Below the pieces are notes generated by a model, which did not search any database, had not been told where the DNA came from, and saw only the letters and a program-made list of their open reading frames with translations. Below, one piece after another: positions 6,150 to 11,458 of a stretch of 11,458 nt of DNA. The translations under genes and the position numbers were made by a program. Within the stretch, counting starts at the first letter, position 1. Each line of letters opens with the position of its first letter. Source of the DNA: Eubacteriales bacterium (GTDB lineage: Bacteria; Bacillota_A; Clostridia; Lachnospirales; Lachnospiraceae); NCBI GenBank assembly GCA_030533315.1, contig JAUNJL010000075.1, forward strand, positions 1 to 11,458, given 5' to 3'.

Positions 6150-7208
6150 TCACAGCTTCCGTTTCAGCATATCTGGGTTGGATGCGTGCTGAATGGCAAC
6201 CTCCCGTGAGATCTTTCCATTTTGGAAAAGCTCCAGAAGACTTTGGTCCATGGAGTGCATCTGCTCCTGGGCGGAGGAATAGATCACTCCGTCGATCTGG
6301 TGGACCTTGTTGTCGCGGATCATGTTGCGGATGGCGGGTGTGAGGCGCATGACCTCAAATACGGGGATGTTGTGCCCTTCCACGTCGGGAACCAGCTGCT
6401 GTGAGACAACCGCCTGCAGAACCATGGAAAGCTGTATGGCGATCTGGTGCTGCTGGTTGGGCTCAAAAACGTCCATGATACGGCCGATGGTATTTGCAGC
6501 CCCCGTGGTATGGAGACTGGAGAGGACGAGATGACCGGTTTCCGCCGCGGTCATGGCCGTCTGTATGGTTTCATGATCCCGCATTTCTCCCAGTAGGATG
6601 ACATCCGGGCTCTGACGGAGCGCAGCCCGGAGAGAGGCAAGATAGCTCTCCGTGTCGGTGCAGATCTCTCTTTGGCTGACGATGCAGCGCTGGTGGCGAT
6701 GGAGGTATTCCAGGGGATCCTCCAGGGTGATGATGTGTCCCTCCCGGGTCTGATTGATCCGGTGGATGAGACAGGCCAGGGTGGTGGACTTGCCGCTTCC
6801 GGCGGGGCCGGTGATCAGAATCATGCCCTTTGTAAAATTGGCGATCTCCATGACAGAATCAGGAATGTTCAGCTGGGGAGGGTCTGGGAGCTGGAATGCA
6901 ATGACCCGGATCACGGCAGCCAGGGAGCCTCTCTGCCGGTAGGCGTTCACCCGGAAACGGGAAAGACCGGGGACAGAAAAGGAAAAATCATCGTCCCCCC
7001 TTTCCAAAAACGGGGCGATGTCCCGTCCGTCCGCCAAGGCATAAAGCTGGTGTATGATCTCGCTGGTGGAGCTGGGCATAAGCCTTTCCCCCAGATATGA
7101 CAGTTTTCCATCGACCTTGATGCAAAGGGGGCGGCCGGCGATGATAAAGATATCGGAGGCATTTTGCTGGGCGGCAGTTTGTAAAAATTCAGGTATGGAC
7201 GGTTCCAT
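6150..7208 (-). CDS. pilT: PilT-type ATPase of a type IV pilus/type II secretion-like system
   Basis: This cytoplasmic hexameric ATPase (352 residues) powers pilus retraction in classical systems. The N-terminal domain (1-100) contains ASDIFIIAGRPL (17-28). The motor domain has Walker A GPAGSGKSTT (134-143), the Asp box ITLEDPLEY (160-168), Walker B ILLGEMRD (204-211), the His box HLVLSSLHTT (226-235), and the PilT signature AIRNMIRDNK (292-301), which argues for the retraction type over PilB. It also has the PilT-like ending ASNPDMLKRKL. The start at 7208 is chosen because AAAAAGGAG lies 9 bases upstream; an in-frame ATG 21 bases earlier has no site of its own. It is the last gene of the operon, 56 bases after its neighbour. 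No PilB is encoded nearby, so this may be the only motor made from this locus. Confidence 0.92.
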   Translation of the reverse strand: MEPSIPEFLQTAAQQNASDIFIIAGRPLCIKVDGKLSYLGERLMPSSTSEIIHQLYALADGRDIAPFLERGDDDFSFSVPGLSRFRVNAYRQRGSLAAVIRVIAFQLPDPPQLNIPDSVMEIANFTKGMILITGPAGSGKSTTLACLIHRINQTREGHIITLEDPLEYLHRHQRCIVSQREICTDTESYLASLRAALRQSPDVILLGEMRDHETIQTAMTAAETGHLVLSSLHTTGAANTIGRIMDVFEPNQQHQIAIQLSMVLQAVVSQQLVPDVEGHNIPVFEVMRLTPAIRNMIRDNKVHQIDGVIYSSAQEQMHSMDQSLLELFQNGKISREVAIQHASNPDMLKRKL

Positions 7209-7264
7209 AAGATCACACTCCTTTTTCATGGACTGACCAGGCAGAGGAAATCAGGCCGCCTGTG

Positions 7265-7759
7265 TCAGTCCTCCTTTTTGGGACTTTTCATGACAGGGAA
7301 GGTTACCTGTGATTCCCATTGGTCAGAGACGGCGGTGTTCCAGGACAGAATCGAAAGGCATCCCTCCTCCTTTTGGCTGAATGTGGGAGACAGGACGATG
7401 CGGAGAGACTGTCTGTCTGAAAAGGTCTTTTGATAAACGGCAGTTTTGTTGGCGGGGTTCCATGCGGCTTCTTCAAATTGAGAAAAGTATTCTGCCGCTT
7501 TTTCATAAAAGTACTCAGGGGTGGGGGCATCCCTTTTGATGGCGGTAAGCTCCTTTTCTGCCTGGGCGCAGAAATCCGAGGCTCGTCCACAGGCCTCAAA
7601 GTATGCGGTGGTCTGCTGGAGGGAGACCTGGCTGGTTTTCAGATCCGATCTGGAGGCTCCCAGAGAGGAGAGTGCGAGGACTGCGAGAACGAGCACGGAA
7701 AAAATCAGAAAAAGGGAAGGGATTCCCGTGGTAACAAGTAAATGCTCTCTTTCCTTCAT
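7265..7759 (-). CDS. Small single-pass membrane protein of the pilus-like operon
   Basis: This 164-residue protein has a short N-terminus, one hydrophobic segment (IPSLFLIFSVLVLAVLALSSL, 13-33) and an extracytoplasmic domain with a probable helical start (35-60). The junction TTG|IPSL (G12) resembles a prepilin peptidase site, but the usual Glu at +5 is missing; in known systems GspK-type tip pseudopilins also lack it. Similar short proteins occur in Lachnospiraceae pilus-like operons, as far as I recall, but I know no name for the family. The start has GGAGG 7 bases upstream and overlaps the previous gene's stop as ATGA, so translation is coupled. A role as a minor pilus or pseudopilus component is inferred from position and topology. 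Confidence 0.82.
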   Translation of the reverse strand: MKEREHLLVTTGIPSLFLIFSVLVLAVLALSSLGASRSDLKTSQVSLQQTTAYFEACGRASDFCAQAEKELTAIKRDAPTPEYFYEKAAEYFSQFEEAAWNPANKTAVYQKTFSDRQSLRIVLSPTFSQKEEGCLSILSWNTAVSDQWESQVTFPVMKSPKKED

Positions 7760-8205
7760 GCTTGCTCCTCCTTTTTTACGCTGGGATCCCAAAACTGGAG
7801 GCTTAGGTCATACAGGCGGGAATCCTCCCGGTCAGAAAAGAGAAGCTTCGCTTTTTTCAGGGAGGGCTCCGGGGAAAACCGGATCTCAAGTCGGTAAAAA
7901 AACTTGTCGGAGGTACAAGGCTCCCAGCTGCGATTGTAGTGGTAAAACAGGGAGCTTCCCTTTTTTTCTCCCCCGGGAAGCACTCTTAGAAAGGCTTCCG
8001 GCGAGCCGTCGGTGCCCTCCAGGATCTCTCCGGAAGAGGTGACGAGAGCCTGGATGTGGTTTTGCTCCCTTGCCCTCTTCTGGTTGACGTGGGCGGCAAA
8101 GAAAATCCGGATGCACACGGAACAGGAGAGGGAAAGAAACAAGATGGAGAGGATCATCTCCATCAAAAACAGGCCGGATCTGGAATGAGTGGTCAGTTTA
8201 CGCAT
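7756..8205 (-). CDS. Prepilin-like protein with type IV N-terminal methylation motif
   Basis: This 149-residue protein carries the sequence SRSG|LFLMEMILSILFLSLS (8-26). It has a short basic leader, Gly at -1 (G11), and Glu at +5 (E16), followed by a hydrophobic helix. This is the prepilin peptidase/methylation signature with Leu in place of the usual Phe at +1. The extracytoplasmic remainder is short and not recognisable (YNRSWEPCTSDKFFYRLEI in the middle). The small size suggests a minor pilin or pseudopilin. The start has AAGGAGG 9 bases upstream; longer upstream extensions lack one. The first 8 bases overlap the end of the DUF4860-like gene and the stop overlaps the next start as ATGA. 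A prepilin peptidase would have to be encoded elsewhere. Confidence 0.86.
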   Translation of the reverse strand: MRKLTTHSRSGLFLMEMILSILFLSLSCSVCIRIFFAAHVNQKRAREQNHIQALVTSSGEILEGTDGSPEAFLRVLPGGEKKGSSLFYHYNRSWEPCTSDKFFYRLEIRFSPEPSLKKAKLLFSDREDSRLYDLSLQFWDPSVKKEEQA

Positions 8206-8725
8206 GTGGTCGTTCCTCCTTGGCAGTCCTGGAGGATGGAGACCGGGGAACTCCCGGGTGAAGGAGAAAATCCGTCTGAGATCCTTCCTCGTCCTCCAGG
8301 ACAATATGATAGAAGCCCGCCTCCGTCAGACTGGCTTCAAAACGGCTGAGGGAGGCGATGGGAATCCCCATTTTGGCATCTGCCTGGGAGCCTTCCTGGG
8401 TAAAAAGCTCCCTCAGGGAGCCGTCTCTCAGGTAAAGCCAGGTATGGTACGTTTGTCCGTCCAGCTCCTGGGAAAAGCGAAGAGCGCAGGAGCCATCCAG
8501 CTGGGTGATGGCCGTGGCGCCCGCTTGGTCACACTGCCGGAACTTGTGGATGAGATAGGCCTGGGCCGTGTAGAGGTTGTAGTTTTGCTCCTGGCCTCTT
8601 ACGGAGCTGCGGTAGGCCTCCGCAGAAAAAAGCAGAAGGAGCATGAGAAAGAGGGTGGATAGGCCGAACAGCAAAAGGGAGGCAAAGGAATCCACCGGAT
8701 GCTGTCCCCGTGCATCGTTTTTCAT
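8198..8725 (-). CDS. DUF4860-like membrane protein of the pilus-like operon
   Basis: This 175-residue protein has a polar N-terminus (1-14), one hydrophobic segment (FASLLLFGLSTLFLMLLLLFS, 14-34) and an outer domain containing AQAYLIHKFRQCD (54-66), QTYHTWLYLRDGSLRELFT (91-109) and a C-terminal FYHIVLED strand (138-145). The order HPVDSFASLLLF followed by NYNLYTAQAYLIHKFRQ matches DUF4860 proteins as I remember them, found in Clostridia type IV pilus-like clusters. The layout resembles GspI/GspJ pseudopilins, but no clear prepilin cleavage motif is present. The C-terminal 17 residues look unstructured and partly overlap the next gene's ribosome binding site and start. Its start overlaps the preceding stop as ATGA, with AAGGGGGA nearby. 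Function is unproven; a minor pseudopilin-like role is inferred. Confidence 0.85.
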   Translation of the reverse strand: MKNDARGQHPVDSFASLLLFGLSTLFLMLLLLFSAEAYRSSVRGQEQNYNLYTAQAYLIHKFRQCDQAGATAITQLDGSCALRFSQELDGQTYHTWLYLRDGSLRELFTQEGSQADAKMGIPIASLSRFEASLTEAGFYHIVLEDEEGSQTDFLLHPGVPRSPSSRTAKEERPHA

Positions 8726-9072
8726 GGCCGTTCCCCCTTCCCGTCTCTTAAGAGCAGAACCGTGATGGAGGGCAGAAGATTTGCTCCGTTTGGAACGTAC
8801 TCCACCAGGAATTTTTCCCGGTCATAGGTGATGTGATAATCTTCCAGGATGGAATCCAAGCTTTCCGGGTAAGCTCCCGTAAGGGCATAGGTGCGGACGG
8901 CGCCTCCTGAGATCGCCCGGGCGAGAGTTGTTCTTTCCTTTTCCAGGGAATCGCTGGAGGTCCGGGAGATCCCGGCAAAAAATATCAGGCAGACGGCGGC
9001 CAGGAACAGCACGGGAAAGAAGAATTTCAGCCTTCTGATAAAGCGTTTTTTTGGATCCTCAAATAAATCCAT
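8722..9072 (-). CDS. Small single-pass membrane protein with pseudopilin-like outer domain
   Basis: This 116-residue protein has a 17-residue basic cytoplasmic start (DPKKRFIRRLKF), one membrane segment (about 18-36) and an outer domain. The segment AVRTYALTGAYPESLDSILEDY (58-79) resembles the core of GspG-type pseudopilins, in which a helix leads into a YPxSLxxL turn. No G|FxxxE processing site is present, so it probably keeps its N-terminus. The ATG at 9070-9072 is chosen because GAGGTG lies 6 bases upstream; an in-frame GTG at 9081 falls inside that site. The TGA stop of the platform gene also lies in this site, 10 bases before the start, so translation may be coupled. Exact family is unknown to me. 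Confidence 0.82.
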   Translation of the reverse strand: MDLFEDPKKRFIRRLKFFFPVLFLAAVCLIFFAGISRTSSDSLEKERTTLARAISGGAVRTYALTGAYPESLDSILEDYHITYDREKFLVEYVPNGANLLPSITVLLLRDGKGERP

Positions 9073-9082
9073 AAGCAGCACC

Positions 9083-10126
9083 TCAAACGATCATTTCAGA
9101 CAGGATGCCAAGAAGAGGCATCATGACGGACAAAAGCACCAGCCCTACGAGAAAGGAGAGGGCAATGACAATGGTGGGCTCCACCACGGAGACGGTTTGT
9201 GCAATCATGGAAAGGGAGTCCTCCCGAAAACGGTGGGAAAGCTTCAGCAGAACCTCATCACCGGAGCCCGCCTGAAAGCCAACGGCGATGAGGCGGCCGT
9301 TCATCCCGGAGAAAAGGCCGGATTCCGTGAGAGCAGTGCCAAACCGCTCCCCCTCCTGCAAAAGCGCTTCTGTTTTTTTCAGACGCTCCAGCACCAGAGG
9401 GTGGGTGATCAGGTTTTGGGCCAGCTCCAGCGTAAGCTCCGGGCCCAGGCCGCTGCGCAGTCCCATGGAAAGGCTTTGGGTGAGGCGGCTGTAATCCACG
9501 GACATGGGGATCTCCCGAATATGGGGAAGCTTCTGGAGAAGCTGGCTCATCCTGGCGCGCCCCTTGGGGTGGATGGTAAAAAAGAGTATCCCTGCCACAA
9601 GAAGAAGGAGAAGTAGGAAAAAAATCGTGGAATACCGGCTGATCACGTTGCCGGCTCGAAGGAGGCGGCCGGAGATCCCCTCCATTTCCATCCCCATCTG
9701 GCGGAAAACCTGCCGGAAGACGGGCAGGACCTTGACCAGAAGGATGAGGATCACGGCAGCCATCATCCCCAGCATGATCAGCGGGTAGGTGACGGCGCTG
9801 CGTATCTGTGAGGCGATCTGGATCTCCTGTTCGTAGTAGTTGGAGAGACTGTCCATTACCTCGTCCAGACAGCCGGCCTCCTCTCCGATCTTTACGTAGG
9901 CGGTCATGGACTCTGGAAAAAGCCCGGAGCCTTCCATGGCGAAGGCCAGGGAACCGCTTTCCTCCATGTCCCGGATCAGGGTGTGAAAGATTTCCTGACT
10001 GCGGGGAGACGAGCTGGTCTCCTCCAGAAAGTGAAGACCCTCTGCCGCTGAGATACCGGCATGGAGAATGACGGCAAAATGCTGGCAGAAATTGAAAAGC
10101 TCCTGATTTGTCAGTTTTGTTGACAT
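9083..10126 (-). CDS. Type II secretion/type IV pilus platform protein (GspF/PilC family)
   Basis: This inner-membrane platform protein (347 residues) couples the cytoplasmic ATPase to pilin assembly. It has two T2SSF repeats. The first (about 13-135) contains GEEAGCLDEVMDSLSNYYEQE (81-101), and the second (about 212-340) contains GFQAGSGDEVLLKLSHRF (283-300). Three membrane segments are at about 112-136, 166-185 and 315-342. It is shorter than classical PilC proteins of roughly 400 residues, mostly at the N-terminus, as is common in Clostridia relatives. The start has AAGGAGG 5 bases upstream; an upstream in-frame extension to 10231 has no site and overlaps the lipoprotein gene. It follows the lipoprotein gene after 70 bases with no terminator. 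The family is certain; whether the machine pulls, pushes or secretes is not. Confidence 0.93.
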   Translation of the reverse strand: MSTKLTNQELFNFCQHFAVILHAGISAAEGLHFLEETSSSPRSQEIFHTLIRDMEESGSLAFAMEGSGLFPESMTAYVKIGEEAGCLDEVMDSLSNYYEQEIQIASQIRSAVTYPLIMLGMMAAVILILLVKVLPVFRQVFRQMGMEMEGISGRLLRAGNVISRYSTIFFLLLLLLVAGILFFTIHPKGRARMSQLLQKLPHIREIPMSVDYSRLTQSLSMGLRSGLGPELTLELAQNLITHPLVLERLKKTEALLQEGERFGTALTESGLFSGMNGRLIAVGFQAGSGDEVLLKLSHRFREDSLSMIAQTVSVVEPTIVIALSFLVGLVLLSVMMPLLGILSEMIV

Positions 10127-10196
10127 AGCAGCCTCCTTATGTGGTGGTGTGGGGTCAAATGGTCTTTGAATCCTGATGCTGTGCTGTAAAACGGAC

Positions 10197-11120
10197 TTAG
10201 CGGGAAAACTGGACGGTGTAGTTGCTGCCATCCCCGATATAGGACTCTATGAATGCTTCGTCTTCACTGTTGGAGGCGAAAGTGGGATCCATCCGCTGCC
10301 AGGTCTCTCCGTCAAAATAAACGGCGGCCTCCACCCATCCTTTGCTGATCAGATAGACGTCGATCCAGGCGTGCTTGATCTCCCCGGAGTAGCCGATCTG
10401 GAGCTTGCTGGGGATATCCCGGCTCCGAAGCATGGCGGTCATGAGGGCGGCGTAGTCGAAGCAGATCCCTTTCCCGGTGGCGAGAGTTTCATCCACGTCT
10501 GGAAGATAGCCGGCTCCCACGCTGGCGGCCTTTTCGTCATCGTAGACGATGTGAGAGGTTACGTATTTGTAAATGGCCTCCAGTCCTTCCGTATCCGTCG
10601 CATCTTCAGGGAGGAGGGAGAGGGCCAGCTTGCTGGCCTGGGAATCCGGGGTAAAGCTTATGTATTGATTGGGGTAGAGGAAGGGGAGAAACTCATTTTC
10701 CAGGGAAACCTCCAGTACCTGGGCGTAAAGGGCCGCAAACCGGCTTCCCTCCACCTCCTGATAACAGCTGAGCTGATAGGTGCCGCTTCCGCTGGTGATG
10801 GGGATGACCGCCTCCTCCCCGGGAGCCAGAAAATAGGAATATGGCACCTGGTCCTCTCCAACGAGCTGGATGTTCTTTCGATGACCGTCATCCTGGGCTT
10901 TTGCAACGAAATACCCCTGCTCCAGGTTGGAGATGTCAAGGGTCAGGGGCGGGTTTCCCAGAGTTTCCTCCCCGGGGGCTTCCGGCTGGAGCACCTTGGG
11001 TGATGGGAACACAGGCGGCTGCTGGGGGTCGGCGGCCTCCCTCTTGCAGCCGGAAAAAAAAGCCAGAAGACTGCAGAGCAGGAGGAAGGACAGAGGATGG
11101 GCAAAGCTTTTTTGTGACAT
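10197..11120 (-). CDS. Transglutaminase-like lipoprotein, first gene of the pilus-like operon
   Basis: This 307-residue exported protein has a hydrophobic signal (PLSFLLLCSLLAFFSG, 9-24) ending in FSGC, so C25 is probably lipidated and anchored to the membrane outside; Phe at -3 makes the lipobox imperfect. After a Pro-rich linker (30-57) and a beta-rich region (58-165) comes a transglutaminase-like/cysteine protease-like core with C220 in GKGICFDYAALMTAMLR, H250 in KHAWIDVYL and D278 in MDPTFAS, so the catalytic triad is intact. Such domains may cross-link, cleave or bind proteins or peptidoglycan peptides. The ATG has AAAGGAG 8 bases upstream. It is the promoter-proximal gene, with the platform gene 70 bases downstream, so it probably acts with the pilus-like machine. 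The substrate is unknown. Confidence 0.9.
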   Translation of the reverse strand: MSQKSFAHPLSFLLLCSLLAFFSGCKREAADPQQPPVFPSPKVLQPEAPGEETLGNPPLTLDISNLEQGYFVAKAQDDGHRKNIQLVGEDQVPYSYFLAPGEEAVIPITSGSGTYQLSCYQEVEGSRFAALYAQVLEVSLENEFLPFLYPNQYISFTPDSQASKLALSLLPEDATDTEGLEAIYKYVTSHIVYDDEKAASVGAGYLPDVDETLATGKGICFDYAALMTAMLRSRDIPSKLQIGYSGEIKHAWIDVYLISKGWVEAAVYFDGETWQRMDPTFASNSEDEAFIESYIGDGSNYTVQFSR

Positions 11121-11255
11121 GATTGCCGCTCCTTTGTATACTTTGTGTATGGTACGCAATACAGGGAAACACAGGCGGAAAGCACCGTTTCCGTACTGCC
11201 TTGTGTGGTATGCTGTAATATGAGGACAAGGGGCCGAAGCATTTGTTGTCCTCAC
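11121..11255 (-). promoter_or_regulatory. Structured 5' leader of the pilus-like operon
   Basis: The predicted transcript starts near 11255, leaving about 135 untranslated bases. Its first bases form a perfect 9-bp stem, minus-strand TGAGGACAA with TTGTCCTCA (plus-strand 11246-11254 and 11221-11229). A second hairpin, CGGAAA/TTTCCG (11176-11181 and 11188-11193), is enclosed by an outer stem of ACACAGG (11169-11175) with CCTTGTGT (11199-11206) with bulges. I do not recognise a known riboswitch; the c-di-GMP-I type that often controls pili was looked for by eye and not found. Confidence 0.5.
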
Positions 11256-11260
11256 ACCAT

Positions 11261-11269
11261 AGTATAGCA
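11261..11269 (-). promoter_or_regulatory. Extended -10 promoter of the pilus-like operon
   Basis: On the minus strand TGCTATACT has both a good -10 hexamer (TATACT, 11261-11266) and the TGn extension. No good -35 box stands 17 bases upstream; instead there is a T-rich stretch (TTTTTCTTTTC-like), which can help extended -10 promoters. It lies about 140 bases before the first start codon of the operon. The start site near 11255 is a prediction from spacing. Confidence 0.6.
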
Positions 11270-11458
11270 GATTTCAGAGAAAAGAAAAGAAAAATGTTTG
11301 GCGGCTCCCCCGCCCTGGCTGCCCATTTACGGTGAGTGAAAATGGCAGATGTGGACGGTGACAAAATGGTAACTAAAAAAGTACGAAAATACGAAAAACT
11401 ATTGACACGGGAGTTTGACAGTTGAATATTGGAAAAAGCACTCGCAGGTCGCATAAAA
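11270..11458. other. Intergenic right edge with a possible rightward promoter
   Basis: No gene was found here. On the plus strand TTGACA (11402-11407) is followed after 17 bases by AATATT (11425-11430), a possible promoter for a gene beyond the window; the -10 is weak. A second TTGACA lies at 11415-11420. A short tandem repeat of TACGAAAA (about 11382-11397) lies upstream. GGCGG/CCGCC (near 11300-11315) can form a small hairpin followed on the minus strand by a T-rich stretch. Confidence 0.35.

Noticed and set aside
7209..7229. Longer start for the PilT-type ATPase (MKKECDL extension)
   Set aside because: The upstream ATG has no ribosome binding site, while AAAAAGGAG inside this extension is well placed for the ATG at 7206-7208.
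8891..9616. A 241-codon plus-strand frame opposite the platform and small membrane protein genes
   Set aside because: It spans two minus-strand genes with clear starts, and its His/Lys/Gly-rich product matches nothing.
10176..11003. A 275-codon plus-strand frame opposite the transglutaminase-like gene
   Set aside because: The minus-strand gene has a lipoprotein signal and catalytic triad; the plus frame is a shadow with no supporting site.
11121..11255. A c-di-GMP-I or T-box leader before the pilus-like operon
   Set aside because: The leader is folded, but I could not find the conserved core of either class by eye.

Overview
The window looks like chromosomal DNA of a Gram-positive anaerobe of the Clostridia, most likely Lachnospiraceae. 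The signs are strong GGAGG-type ribosome binding sites, a solitary hisC, a large secreted papain-like protease with fibronectin-type repeats, and a type IV pilus-like operon with a DUF4860-like protein. This placement comes from remembered family distributions; no search was run. No tRNA, rRNA, CRISPR array, insertion sequence or phage gene was seen.

Left part (1-1500): a LacI-family regulator gene (60-1088, +) with a 12-bp inverted repeat just upstream and a clear terminator downstream. A gene-poor stretch of about 350 bp follows. This part is visibly richer in A+T than the rest. Next come a terminator for the opposite strand, a run of GC-rich hairpins (1511-1578), and a small ABM-like (dimeric alpha/beta barrel) protein gene (1585-1875, -). 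That gene has a near-consensus promoter whose -10 box lies inside a palindrome. A small conserved-hypothetical gene (2065-2292, +) follows.

Middle part (2313-6105, +): a textbook promoter (TTGACA, 17 bp, TAAAAT) drives hisC. Eleven bases after hisC begins a secreted 862-residue cysteine protease with signal peptide, acidic pro-region, papain-like catalytic domain, lectin-like region and three fibronectin-type repeats. The unit ends at a strong hairpin terminator.

Right part (11270 down to 6150, -): one compact seven-gene operon, convergent with the protease unit. In transcription order it encodes a transglutaminase-like lipoprotein, a GspF/PilC membrane platform protein, four small single-pass membrane proteins (one with a prepilin-type G|LFLME cleavage motif, one DUF4860-like), and a PilT-type ATPase. 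Genes overlap by 4 or 8 nt or lie close together, so they are probably made together as one envelope machine. No PilB extension ATPase, prepilin peptidase or classical major pilin gene lies in the window. This operon is the best candidate here for an under-described system. The last 190 bp hold only possible promoter elements for a gene outside the window.
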